Position numbers and translations under genes: made by a program. From Macrosoma leucophasiata (Eukaryota > Arthropoda > Insecta > Lepidoptera > Hedylidae): 64,000 bases of DNA. The stretch is taken from contig JAWQUS010000030.1 in assembly GCA_036365455.1 (NCBI GenBank), positions 18,682,001 through 18,746,000 on the forward strand. The letters are read 5' to 3'. Below, in pieces: positions 42,312-53,375 of this stretch. How positions within the stretch are numbered: position 1 is the first letter of the stretch; the number at the start of each line of letters is the position of its first letter. Under the pieces are notes generated by a model that saw only the letters and a list, made by a program, of their open reading frames with translations, did no database searches and had not been told where the DNA came from.

Positions 42312-43412
42312 CTAAACTCAAACTCAAAAATTTATTAAATTACTTGGAAATAATAGACTTTGCTTGTGATAGGTCAAATAACAAATTTAAAAATTAAAGT
42401 GAATAACAAAAACTGATACGTTGTGTCGGCGACGACCAAGGACAATCAGTGTCATGAGGTAATTAGTGAATATGTTTGTGTGACAATGACCAAAAGTGCA
42501 AGTGTACGTCAAAGTAGTCTTCGCGTAACGTTTGTAGAAAGTAAATAACATGTATAGATGTATAGCTATGTATAGACAAGCCGTGCACGCGAGGATAGCC
42601 GGGGTGAGAAAAGATTATGCCTCATATAGCTAAAAAGCTCTCACAAAAAAAAAAAATATATATATATACAAAAAAAAAACAAAACACAAAAAAAAAAAAA
42701 ACAAAAAACCCCTGTGAGTCTTAGCATGCACGGCCCCCTATCCAAGAAAAACGATTCACGCCCTCGCTTAGTCGAGGGCAGGCCCGCCCGGGCAGGAGGA
42801 AAGTGCCTCGAGGCCCGCTCCGCCGCTGCGCGCTCGCGCGCGTTGCAGCGACGACAGTTAGTTAGTTAAAGTATGACATGGTCTCCAACAAGTGAAAACA
42901 AGTGAAGTAACAAGAAATAGGAAGAAAGGAAAATAGTGAACCTGGAAGACTGGAAGACCCCAGTGGTTCTACTGTAGGACTAGGTCGTCGGGGTAGGGTT
43001 ACCACCAAGGCTTGACTGGCCTGCGTTTTCGGTCATATGTAACCGATTGTTTCTTTGTTGAAACACCCCTTCCCCGCACCTCTGCCCCTCACACTGGCAA
43101 CACTACGAGCGGGCATCCGGCGCCGGACGGACAATAGGTCCGCCCGTACATTCTAACGCCCGCACATTACGGTCGTGGTGGTTCGCAGGTGCAGTGGCAC
43201 CACGTATGCCACTGCATCATAGCTCAACCAGAAGAGCGCCCCACGACACGTTGATTAATATGTCAAAGTTAACAAAATTAAATAAATAATGGTCCAAAAA
43301 TACTTAATAATAAAGATAGGTATCAACAGAATGATCCATACTCTCTTTTACAAACGGCAAGACAAGACTAAACAAAGAAGAATATGGGACATTCTTTGTC
43401 ATTCACTGGCAG
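42312..43412 (-). repeat. LINE 3'-end repeat split by an ~860 bp insert
   Basis: 43412-43262 and 42400-42312 (minus) together correspond to the uninterrupted 16600-16835 repeat, sharing ATGGGACATTCTTTGTC, GAGAGTATGGA and GACCTATCACAAG. Confidence 0.7.
42401..43261. other. GC-rich insert, maybe LINE 5' region
   Basis: Contains a poly-A/TA stretch (42644-42708), a very GC-rich CpG-bearing block (42750-42860, with TCGAGGGCAGGCCCGCCCGG and CGCGCTCGCGCGCG), and GGTCTCCAACAAGTG, GAAAACAAGTGAAGTAACAA. R1-type LINE 5' UTRs have this look, but no coding sequence is present to prove it. Confidence 0.4.
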
Positions 43413-43797
43413 AGTTCCAAAGCCCACATTATTGAGAAAAAAACGATGGCATTTGACCGCCACCAATCGTATAAGTCTTATGTGTCTCTCCACAAAGCCC
43501 TAAACCGAGGATCGAACTCGTAGAGGTCTCCTTTAGGTATTTGTCTAAATTAATTTAGGCTGAGAGCCTTTTTGCTTTCGCCAAATGAGCGGTGAAGTAA
43601 ACTAGTGCCGTCGCAAAGAAATAAACTTTTAATGCGGTCCTTCATTTTCCCTTCTTACCTCTTCGGGAGATCTTTGTTTTGCTTCAGAACATCATATCCC
43701 AATATTTTGAACATAAATGCGTAAAAATTCTCACACACAATCAAAAACGAGCTACAAATCAATGGAACATGTTTGTAATAGATTATAGATTATTTAT
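43413..43797. other. Unassigned
   Basis: No gene or recognised repeat. Confidence 0.4.
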
Positions 43798-44095
43798 ACT
43801 GGTGGTAGAGCTCCAGTGACGGAGCTCACGGGCGTAGGCACCACCGCATTACCTAATATACTTGCCGCTAAATGGTAGTGTTCAGCACTATCGTGTTCCG
43901 GTCAGGTGGTAATGTACGGCCCTGTAATTTCCGGCACAGAGGCATAACACCCTTAGGCCTCAGGAGTGGTAACGCATCTGCATTTTGACCTTGGTCTTTG
44001 TGTGGGTGTCTATAGGCTGCAGTCATCACTTAACATCAATGTGAACTGCATGCTTGTTTGCCACTTCCATTACATAAAAAAAAAAAAAAAAAATT
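43798..44095 (+). mobile_element. REP-F, consensus-like full copy
   Basis: Nearly identical to the copies at 62081 and 50183; long A18 tail. ATTTAT on both sides may be a short target duplication. Confidence 0.93.
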
Positions 44096-44447
44096 TATCG
44101 TTTCTGAAACAAGTTACTTCCTCGTTACGTACACGTTACGTTATCGTTATATACAGTGATATATCGGTGAGGTACCTATCTAGATATTACCAACAGTTAT
44201 TTTATAACTTCCGTGGGAGTATGTAATATTAACACTTAAGATTATAAGCATCAAATGAAAGACTATTATCGTAAGGATAACATCAGAACTTTGTATTATT
44301 GAACTAACCTTCCCTCGACATTTATTGCCCTTTTTTATTGATAACTAAAAAAAAAGCACAGTGATAGTACATATAATGATTTTAAAAAGAAAACTTTTAC
44401 GGCATACTCAACAACTTTACAATTAATTTTAAAAAAATTAACATTTG
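44096..44447. other. Unassigned
   Basis: No gene or recognised repeat. Confidence 0.4.
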
Positions 44448-44588
44448 AAAACACCTTAGGCCTCAGGAGTGGTAACACATCTGCATTTTGACCTTGGTCT
44501 TTGTGTAATTTTCTATAGGCTGCAGTCATCTCTTAACATCAATGTGAACTGCATGCTTGTTCAGCCACTTCCATTACATAAAAAAAAT
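44448..44588 (+). mobile_element. REP-F, 5'-truncated
   Basis: From ACACCTTAGGCCTCAGGAGT to poly-A. Confidence 0.9.
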
Positions 44589-44589
44589 A

Positions 44590-45728
44590 TGGGGCCAAGT
44601 CGTGAACAACAGCTAGTTAACAAACACTCATTAGCACCTTTTGTTTACCTTTATAGACATTCAGTTTTCAGTACATTTATTTCAAAAATAATTAATAATT
44701 AGTGTCTTTGAAATTCAGTGAGGTGTTTGGTACTTGAGGATTATAGATACCACAATAGCTTCACTAGTGTCTCCACATTTTCGTGTATCTGAGGATTTTT
44801 TGCTAACAATAAATAAAAAAAGGAACCCTCATAAGAGTAATCTTCTACTAGTAATAGTCCGTTTATTTGTCTGTCCGACTTTTACAGTCGTATGAACACA
44901 CAGTCTCACAGTTGATTTTCTACGAAAGCGCGTAACCGATTACGTTGAAATTTGATACACTTAGAGTTGCAAAAAAATTTAAAGAAAGGGAAAAAAGAAT
45001 GAATAAAAAAAAACAAAAACCAAAAAAAAAGCTAATAAAGCCTAAGCCTACCTACCCTCTTCGTACTGTCGATGCGTGCTTCCTCCACCGAATCCCATAA
45101 ATAACCTAAGGTTCCCCAACCCCGGGCTGCATGGCAGGCCAGAAGAAACCGCAGCAGAGGGGGGCAACACCGATGCTGCTTCCACGCCGCGAGCTTCGCG
45201 CACGCGACGGTCTATTGACACTTAGGCAGAATATATTGCCCTGTTTTAAGAATCTCAACTCAATTTATTAATATTTTAAGAGAAAAAGTTTTGAATGGAT
45301 ACAAGAAAAGAGACGAACTTATTTAATGGTCTGTTTATTCAGTTTATTCATATATTTCATATAATTAGGCTCCTGGAGAGCACTTTTACATCGTCGTTAT
45401 GCTACCTATAGTGAGTGAATTTGATGTGCCAGAGAGTCATGGAAATCCTCCTATTGGGCTTTTACCACCAACGAATAATTTAATCTTTTCCTACACATTT
45501 TCAATTACACAGTTCGTGTCTAGAAAATATGTAAAAAGAAAAACTGAAATAGTTGGAAAAAAGTCACAAGGTCGCACCGACCTCGCGTTGCAGCTCGCTG
45601 CGCAGTAATCTTGCTTTGTGACGATCTCGCTAATAACCCACTTGGGGGCGACCGAAAAAATATAATTATTATGGCATTTTGTAAAGGTAGTACATACCTA
45701 CGGACGGTGTTATAAATTATCGAAATAG
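44590..45728. other. Unassigned with a GC-rich block and short ORF
   Basis: 45057-45230 is GC-rich (GGGCTGCATGGCAGGCCAGA, GCGAGCTTCGCGCACGCGAC), similar in style to the insert at 42.75 kb. A 69-codon frame at 45399-45608 (+) starts MLPIVSEFDVPESH and shows no domain I know. Confidence 0.4.
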
Positions 45729-45729
45729 T

Positions 45730-46089
45730 ATAATAATAATAATAATGGCAACCCATTATACGTCCCACTGCTGGGCACGAGGCTCTCCCCTTTTTGGGGG
45801 GAGGCCTGGAGCTTACGCTGATCCAGTACGGATTGGTGGAGATGGGTGGGTTAGTGGCCAACCCGCTGTCGGATGTTTTCATACCGCCCATAAGGCCGCC
45901 GACAAGGTTTAACAACTTCTATCTATCGATAGCAACCGGGACTGACGGCTTAACGTGCCCTCCGAAGCACGGAAACGCGCATTTAATTTGCCACTAGCGG
46001 TCACCCATCACACTACCCGACCGCGCCTGTAGTGCTTAACCGAGTAGATCGCATATGATCTACACCAGCCGCGGGGCCATGCGCGCTTT
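45730..46089 (-). mobile_element. 5S-SINE, full length
   Basis: (ATT)n tail at 45730, complete body and 5S-like head to GCGCGC at 46086. A small rearrangement in the CACCACGCTGC segment. Confidence 0.9.
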
Positions 46090-46454
46090 AAACTACATGT
46101 CAATTATTTTATGACAAACATTTTAAGCCTGGTTTAAAATCTGTTAAGTATCAAGTGCGTGTGACAAGTGTTAGTTATAAGTGATTATGAGAAATCTGTT
46201 TATAAAAAGCGAATTTGCGATTCTTACTGCTACCCTACATACTTACATTTATGCCACTAATACAATAGCACTGAATTGCCGCACTTTTTGTAATAGACTT
46301 GGTAATGCCATGGTAATATGTCCTTGAGCTGCTCCTCAGCAATTACCAACAATACACATGTGCCTATAGGATAATAACAGCATGTACCTATGTTTTGTAT
46401 GCTATTATAATTGATGCTAGAGCTCTAATGACGAAACTTGTTGACAAACGAATC
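46090..46454. other. Unassigned
   Basis: No gene; GCTAGAGCTCTAATGACG at ~46415 is a scrap of REP-F. Confidence 0.4.
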
Positions 46455-46719
46455 ACTGCATCATCACAAGCGACAATAGACCGACCGATCGATAGCATAT
46501 GCCAAAATCGCCACAACTACTGCATCATCACTTCAACCGGCAAAAGACCGACCGATCGATAGAGTATACCAAAATCGCCACAACTACCTAGTGCATTATC
46601 ACTTCAACCGGCAAAAGACCGACCGATCGATAGAATATGCCAAAATCGCCACAACTACTGCATCAGCACTTCAACCGGCAAAAGACCGACCGATCGGTAG
46701 CATATGCCAAAATCGCCCG
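46455..46719 (+). repeat. 67 bp minisatellite, four units
   Basis: GACCGACCGATCG begins at 46479, 46546, 46617 and 46684: spacing 67, 71 and 67 (the 71 bp unit has four extra bases, CTAG-like). Each unit also has GCCAAAATCGCCACAACTAC and CACTTCAACCGGCAAAA. Confidence 0.95.
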
Positions 46720-47197
46720 CTTGGTACAGGACTTGGTGTAGTTTTGTCATAGGACGCTGCTGCTCATCTCGCGTTATTATATTTTCTGCCGCCTATTGTG
46801 GTTTGATCGCCACTGTTCAGTTGAGTGACTGCAGTTGCGGAAAAATGTTCCTCCACTGATGGTCAATCCATTCAATGTAATAATAATATCAGTAATTCGA
46901 TCTACTAAATTATTGAATGGATACGTTTATTACGATTGTCTTGAATATAATAAAACTGAAATTAATAAATTTCCCTTTACTTTAATAACCATAAACTCAA
47001 TTTCCAAAGATTATATACAAAGGAATCGATAAAATTATCATTTTATCCCATTTAAGCACTGAACATGGTCGCCGTACTTATTGGGAAATCTCATTTAATT
47101 TGTGTATTAACACTTGAATAAATCCGTTTAATTAACATTCCTGTTACGGCGTAATTACCTGACATTTTCTCATTTTCTTATAATTTTGCACTCCATT
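46720..47197. other. Unassigned
   Basis: No gene or recognised repeat. Confidence 0.4.
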
Positions 47198-47200
47198 TTA

Positions 47201-47890
47201 AGGTCGATTTACATCAGACGAGAGAATGCTCATTCTATCGCCACTATATCAAATTCTTTTAGCCGCGTGGTTTACCGATTTTACAGTTTAATCTCTCCAG
47301 ACACGAGAAAAATATGACAATTGAAATTCAATTGTGTCTCGCCGCCGGTGGCCGTACGATCCTTGAAGGATTAATATGCAACCGCTTGGTCTGTATAGTG
47401 CGAACAATAACAGGCGGTTGCATAGAAAACTGTAACTGTAAAAGCGGCTAGCCACGCGGCTACCCGCTCCCGCGGCTAACCGCTAGTGCGTTAGGGCGCT
47501 TAGTGTGTTCGCAGAGATACTATGGAATATTCTAAGAATGCTCCCATCGCTCGATGTAAACAGCGCTATGGAGCGCGCAAACAGCTGCTTAGAGCGTTCT
47601 CTTGCGTGTTCGAACGGGCTCGCGTCCCTGAGCGGTCTTTTCTTTTCAAAACGTTCTTGTTCTAGCGATTGTATATAATATATATCTTATCGATTCAATT
47701 GTGGATTGGTCTAAAGAAAATCGTTAATTAATGATAGAAGCCTACCAAAATTGACCACAATGAGCACAACACGAATGAACAAAGAACATTGGTTCAGAAG
47801 ATCTAGCTTTCGTTTACGCTAAAAGATTATGAAAAAAAGAATGCTCTTGTTCTAGCTCTAGCTCTGTGTTCGTTTGATGTAAATCGACCT
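47201..47890. mobile_element. 690 bp inverted-repeat element, TTA duplication
   Basis: Ends AGGTCGATTTACATCAGACG and the complement of CGTTTGATGTAAATCGACCT, flanked by TTA (47198-47200, 47891-47893). The 3 bp TTA duplication is that of PIF/Harbinger elements. GAATGCTC / GTTCTTGTTCTAGC-like subterminal repeats occur on both sides; no transposase. Confidence 0.75.
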
Positions 47891-47893
47891 TTA

Positions 47894-48207
47894 CACAATT
47901 TTGGGGAAGTTTGCTCTTTGTTATTGAAAGTGGGTGGGACCGACTGACGTAGCAGATTTCGAAGTTTCGGAAGTAATTTACTCTTTTTAAAAAAGGGAAA
48001 ATTACTTTAACGTGAGTTAAGAGAATATTTTATAAGGTCGAGTATAATTAATTGCTGATTATGTAGATTAATAAAACTGTGGCTAATTACGGTTCGTAAT
48101 TTTTACTCTGAAAAGGGATAATAGGTATGTATATCTAGAGAAATATGTTAATTCCATTACAATATACGAAGTAATTTACATAATGTGTCTTATTTTTTAA
48201 CTGACTT
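47894..48207. other. Unassigned
   Basis: No gene or recognised repeat. Confidence 0.4.
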
Positions 48208-48335
48208 TTTAATGAGCTGAGCTCTAGTGACGGAGCTCGCGGGCGTAGGCACCACCGCAATACCTAATATAATTGCCGCTAAATGGTAGTGTTCAGCACA
48301 ATCGTGTTCCGATCAGATTATGATGGTAATGGACT
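48208..48335 (+). mobile_element. REP-F, 5' part only
   Basis: GAGCTCTAGTGACGGAGCTC to GATGGTAATG; the 3' 170 bp are missing, so this is not a target-primed truncation but a later deletion. Confidence 0.85.
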
Positions 48336-48576
48336 AACCTTCTACAAAACTATCCTTCGACGAAGGTTGTATCGAGTTATAATGGTTTTTATGTTGACCA
48401 TCGCACATCATAATATTTTATGAGTCTGTCGTAATGTTTATTTGTTATGTCCCATACAATGGAAGGAAAACATTGCGACATCTTGACACTGTCGTAAAAT
48501 AGTTCTAGAGTTACTTTGGATCGACGTAAATTGCACGTCAATGTATCGCTACTAACTAATAATAATAATAATATCT

Positions 48577-48933
48577 ATTATCACTGACAGAACTATTGTA
48601 GCCAATAAGCCTGATATAGTGGTAATAGACCGCTCGGAGCGCCGCGCAATGATCATCGATATCACCGTCCCTCATGATGGGAATCTCGTGAAGGCCGAAA
48701 AAGACAAGGAAATCAAATATCTTGATCTGGCTCACGAGATTGTCGCCATGTGGGATGTGGATTCGGCCATCATTGTGCCGATAGTCGTCACGGTCAACGG
48801 ATTGATATCAAAGAGCCTCGACCAACATCTCAAGAGGCTCAAATTAGGAAGTTGGATCAAGGGTCTGATACAGAAGGCGGCACTTCTCGGCACGGCACGT
48901 ATAGTGAGGAGGTTCCTGTCTCTGTGCCCCTAA
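48577..48933 (+). pseudogene. LINE C-terminal endonuclease-like domain
   Basis: About 119 codons ending at TAA. The motifs are ITDRTIVANKPDIVVIDR, then AMIIDITVPHD, KYLDLAHEI, VPIVVTVNG and a final KAALLGTARIVRRFL. This set is found at the C-terminus of LINE polyproteins related to R2-type elements; PD...(D)IT resembles a PD-(D/E)XK nuclease core. No RT domain precedes it here; sequence before 48577 is unrelated. It is followed by a T-rich stretch and ATAATAATA. 5' truncated. Confidence 0.75.
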
Positions 48934-49091
48934 CCACCGACAGCTTGGACCCTGTTCCCGCTGCCGGCGGCGCACTATTTTTTATTTTTTTATATATATT
49001 TGTTTTTTTTTTTTTAACTTATGTATGTAAAAAAATACTAAATAAGATGAAGAATAAATGAGTGAAATAATAATAATATAGTTGAATAGTA

Positions 49092-49608
49092 TACTTGCCT
49101 CTAAATGGTAGTGTTCAGCACTATCGTGTTCCGGTCAGGTGGTAATGTACGGCCCTGTTATTTCCGGCACAGAGGCATAATACATTAGGCCTTAGGGGTG
49201 GTAACGCATCTGCATATTTTTTAATGTAATGGAAGTGGCAAACAAGCATGCAGTTCACATTGATGTTAAGTGATGACTGCAGCCTATAGACACTTACACA
49301 AAGACCAAGGTCAAAATGCAGATGCGTTACCACTTCTGAGGCCTAAGGTGTAATTCCACTGTGCCGGAAATTACAGGGCCGTAAATTACCACCTGACCGG
49401 AACACGATACTGAACACTACCATTAAGCGGCAAGTATATCTATTAGGTAATGCGGTGGTGCCTACGCCCGCGAGCTCCGTCACTGGAGCTCTACCACCAG
49501 TACAATGCATTTTGACCTTGGTCTTTGAGTGATAGGCAGCAGTCATCACTTAACGTTAATGTTAACTGCATGGTTGATTGCCATTTACATTACATTAAAA
49601 AAAAAAAT
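49092..49608 (+). mobile_element. REP-F interrupted by an antisense REP-F
   Basis: 49092-49215 and 49503-49608 are the two halves of one plus-strand copy; the split is at TGCAT in the TCTGCATTTTGACC segment, and TGCAT occurs on both sides of the insert. Confidence 0.88.
49219..49501 (-). mobile_element. REP-F, full length, nested
   Basis: Minus strand ACTGGTGGTAGAGCTCCAGT (ending at 49501) to poly-A (poly-T at 49219). Confidence 0.92.
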
Positions 49609-49609
49609 T

Positions 49610-50182
49610 GAAGTTTAACTCAGCCAAAAAAAATGTCCTATGCTATGAGACACATTGTAGGCGGGGTATATATTGAACACACCGCAGCGCGTCAGGCTAT
49701 TGGACGTTTCCTTGTCGCTCGGCGAATTAATAACAATTCTAATTCCACCATTTTTGTGTATAAATAATTTTAATTAATTTCTTACATGGGAACCAATTTT
49801 ACAATAATAACTTTTTGACAAAAATAATCTCCGCCGGAAAAAGAACCTGAAAAATTAAAAATAAATTAGAGATTTATGGTAACATTTCAGATCCTTCTCT
49901 AACTTAATGAAATAAATGAAATGCTAAATTGTTGCCCATTTTAAAATATTTATTTTTAAAAATAAATATTATAGAACCCTATGCACGTTTGCCAGAATCG
50001 CTCTCGACTTGTTTTTATTCCATATACTTGAGTAATATAGGTCGCGCCAGGTAAAAAGAACGCTGGCGGTCAAGCTGCGCAGTAGACGATTTATCGATCT
50101 ATTTGGTGGTATATCTGCCTACCAATACACGAAACCGCAAGCGAAAGCGAGATCAAAAATAAACCAATAGGGCTAGTACTTA
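49610..50182. other. Unassigned
   Basis: AT-rich; no gene or recognised repeat. Confidence 0.4.
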
Positions 50183-50478
50183 CTGGTGGTAGAGCTCCAG
50201 TGACGGAGCTCGCGGGCGTAGGCACCACCGCATTACCTAATATACTTGCCGCTAAATGGTAGTGTTCAGCACTATCGTGTTCCGGTTAGGTGGTAATGTA
50301 CGGCCCTGTAATTTCAGGCACAGAGGCCATAACACCTTAGGCCTCAGGAGTGGCAGCGCATCTGCATTTTGACCTCTGGTCATTGTGTGGGTGTCTATAG
50401 GCTGCAGTCATCACTTAACATCAATGTGAACTGCATGCTTGTTTGCCACTTTTATTCCATAAAAAAAAAAAAAAAACT
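50183..50478 (+). mobile_element. REP-F, full length
   Basis: Consensus-like with A17 tail. Confidence 0.93.
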
Positions 50479-50711
50479 TTCGTGCGCGAGTGTACCGATG
50501 CGCGAACACATCCCTTCTACTTTCTTCCAGCGTTCTTTTTACGTGGCGCGACCTATACTATCACACCATCAAGTCAATAAAATGGCTTCACCAGAAATAA
50601 ACAAACTTTTACTTTTATTTTGAATGCCGGATTGACTGCATTCAACGCACGCAAGCGCCATCAATGATTAGGATAACAGTATTACAACTTATGACAAAAA
50701 TATGTAGTAGA

Positions 50712-51232
50712 AACCGGTCAAGTGCGAGCCCGATTCGCCTTCACTGGGTTCTTTAGAATTGACGAATTTCAAATGTTATCATAAATACTGTAAACTTTTT
50801 ATAGGCGTTCCTGTAATCTTAATTAAAGAACTATAACAGATTTTTTCTAAATTTTAGGACTATTGGTTTCGAAAATAAAGGGGAAATTTTCAATATTTGT
50901 TTATTTTATTGAATATCTTCGAAACCATTTATGTTAAAATAATAAACGATATATTTCTCATATCCTTATAACAAGCCCTGTCTTGCATCACGGAATACAG
51001 TTCGATTTATTATTCTGTAATATTGCTTATAAAAAGTGGCTCCATGTTAATATTAATTTCGTTACACTTCCATGTTTAATTAATTTATTTTCTTAATATA
51101 TGCGTAACATATTTCAATTAAATCCGTCCTTTAGTTTTCAAGCAAAATGATAGGGACGGACAGACAGACAGGTAGATGGTGTGTGATCATTTAAGGCCTC
51201 CATTTTTCCCTTTGAACGGAACCCTAAAAATC
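50712..51232 (+). repeat. REP-S
   Basis: Begins ACCGGTCAAGTGCGAGCCCG, contains GACGGACAGACAGACAG near 51157 and ends CCTTTGAACGGAACCCTAAA. The start and end resemble a repeat I know from lepidopteran sequences; no coding. Confidence 0.6.
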
Positions 51233-51399
51233 ATTAGAATTCTCTAAAACAGTTTGACGGTGACGGTAAATGTACGTGAAATAGTCTTTCCTTGCTACGT
51301 AACACCGTGAGGCGGTCACGCGTTAAAATTTGTTAATGTTCTGATACTGTCTTAGTTAAAAGAGAAAGGCGAGACGTGTTATTTTTAAAAATACAACTG

Positions 51400-51545
51400 T
51401 TCCTTGGGGGCCGTCCATAAAAACCGTCACGCTAAAATTAGCCTTTTCTGACCCCCTACCCCTTTATTGTCACGCTGTGTCACACTATCTGAGACCCCCA
51501 CCCAAAAATTTTACGACACAAAAACTAAGACCCCCCTTGAATATG
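51400..51545 (+). repeat. GGCCGTCCATAAA-type repeat
   Basis: GGGGGCCGTCCATAAAAACC, then CCCCCTACCCC and GTCACGCTGTGTCACAC. A single copy here; recalled as a dispersed insect sequence, not verified. Confidence 0.4.
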
Positions 51546-51561
51546 CCATTTTTTAAATCAG

Positions 51562-51702
51562 GAATAGTGTTATGCCTCTGCGCCGGAAATTACAGGGCCG
51601 TACATTACCATCTGACCGGAACACGATAGTGCTGAATACTACCATTTAGCGGTAAGTATATTGGGTAATGCGGTGGTGCCTAGAGCTTTACCATCAGTAA
51701 AA
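51562..51702 (-). mobile_element. REP-F, 5' half with deletions
   Basis: GTTATGCCTCTGCGCCGG to CTTTACCATCAGTAAA. Confidence 0.85.
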
Positions 51703-51732
51703 ATATGCTGTGACAATAACATCTATATCGCA

Positions 51733-51919
51733 CTAGCTGATGCCCGCGGCTTCGCCCGCGTGGATGTCGATTTATAAATATTTTTCCCTGAATTTTCTTT
51801 GCTATAAACCTCACGGAGCCCGAGACCTTTCCAACGAATGCAATACCGTGGAAATCGGTTCGTATGTTCTGGAGTTATAGCGTCAGGAAGGAAAACCCGA
51901 CTTATTTTTATATTATAGA
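51733..51919 (-). mobile_element. HEL-D, complete
   Basis: Plus strand reads A|CTAGCTGATGCCCGCGGCTT ... ATTATAGA: on the minus strand TC start at 51919 and CTAG end at 51733. 187 bp, as at 27840-28025. PAL-X begins at the very next base. Confidence 0.85.
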
Positions 51920-52004
51920 CTAGCTGTGCCCGCGACTTCGTCCACGTGAGAAAAAATATGATTGTTCAGTATCTACCCGGACGAAGTCGTGGGCGCAGCT
52001 AGTA
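51920..52004. repeat. PAL-X
   Basis: CTAGCTGTGCCCGCGACTTC at the left and GAAGTCGTGGGCGCAGCTAG at the right form ~25 bp near-perfect arms, so each strand shows a stem plus CTAG. Confidence 0.85.
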
Positions 52005-52009
52005 TAAAA

Positions 52010-52490
52010 GTAACGTAAGTTACTCCTTATTACATCAGCTATCTGCCAGTGAAAGTCCCGTCAAAATCGGAGACACTCAAATACTATTTTTTTGTATGTA
52101 GGTATGTATGTATGTATGGTTGTATGAAGATAAAAGTAGCCTAAGTTACTCCTTATCAGTTCAGCTATCTGCCAGTGAAATTCCCGTCAAAATCGGAGAC
52201 ACTAAAAATTTTATTTATTTGTATGTATGTATATATGTATGGAGATAAAAGGAGCCTAAGTTACTCCTTATCACATCAGCTATCTGCCAGTGAAAGTCTT
52301 GTCAAAATCGGTCCATCCGTTCTCAAGATAAGCCCCGCCAAACAGACAGACAGACAGACACAAAGACAAAAATTGTAAAAAAACGTTGTTTTGGTATATG
52401 TACCGTGTATACATACATTGCATTAAGTAAAAAGCGGTTATTTTAATATTACAAACAGACACTCCAATTTTATTTAGATTTATTATGGAA
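52010..52490 (+). repeat. Three ~120 bp tandem units with (CAGA)n tail
   Basis: TACTCCTTAT falls at 52021, 52147 and 52262, each followed by CAGCTATCTGCCAGTGAAA and GTCAAAATCGG. Units are separated by (TATG)n. The block ends in (CAGA)n and a segment shared with 34540-34600. Confidence 0.85.
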
Positions 52491-52599
52491 GGTAATATAC
52501 AACATAAGACCTAAAAGTTCTGTGAAAATTATAAGCGTCTACTTGCTACCGTAAAAAACACGTTTATTGTATGTCCCCTTGGACCCATTAACATTTTAA

Positions 52600-52712
52600 T
52601 TTTCTTATTTTTAGTAATTAATATTGTTTTAATAGCGGTAACAGAAATATATAATTTATGAAAATGTTAGCTTTCTAGCTATCACTATTTATGAGTGACA
52701 GACATGCCTGGT

Positions 52713-52743
<31 letters not shown>

Positions 52744-52807
52744 AGACAGCGGAGGATTAGTAATCCGTAGAGTCCGTTTTTACCTTTTAGGTACGAAACC
52801 CCCTAAA
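52600..52807 (+). repeat. REP-S-like 3' part with (CAGA/CGGA)n
   Basis: TAGCTATCACTATTTATGAG, (GACAGACGGACGGAC)n and TACGAAACCCCCTAAAA. Confidence 0.6.
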
Positions 52808-52989
52808 AGATAGAACTAAGATACAGAATAGCCTAAAAATATTCGATATGATTCTTTAAATTGACATAACTTTTTTATTTCTGAACCGATTCACATGAAA
52901 CAAACACTAAATGTTAAGTGAAACGTACCACAACATATTAATGAAAAGTGCAAATCGAATAAGCCGTTTCTGGAATTAGCGTGCACAAA

Positions 52990-53275
52990 CACACAGACAA
53001 ACATACATTTTTGTGGGATAAAAAGTACCCAGTGTTGTGCGCCAAAGGTTAAAGTATAATCATACCAAGTTTCATTGTAATCGGACTGGTAGTTTTTATG
53101 TGATGCTTGAACAAACAGACAGACAGATAGACAGACAGACAGACAAAAAAAATTCTAATCACATATTTGGGTTCGGCATCATTCTAGTAACATCCCCTGG
53201 TATTTATTTTTTCAATATTTTTAATGTACAGAATTTACTTCTACAGATTTATTATAAGTATAGATAATGATGTAG
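52990..53275 (+). repeat. Dispersed repeat with (CAGA)n
   Basis: CATACCAAGTTTCATTGTAA then (ACAGACAGAT)n and GGGTTCGGCATCATTCTAGT. Frames here are artefacts of the microsatellite. Confidence 0.55.
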
Positions 53276-53283
53276 ATAGACGA

Positions 53284-53375
53284 GGCACGAGAGGTTTGTC
53301 AGAACCGGGATGTCTGGCGCTCTACACTCTCTGCCTACCCCGTTAGGGACCTGGCGTGAAGATACATACATACAT
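53284..53375 (+). repeat. REP-N 3' end
   Basis: GGCGCTCTACACTCTCTGCC, TACCCCGTTAGGGACCTGGC and (ATAC)n. Confidence 0.85.

Noticed and set aside
46455..46719. Attachment site or origin repeats
   Set aside because: No integrase or replication gene nearby; a minisatellite explains it.
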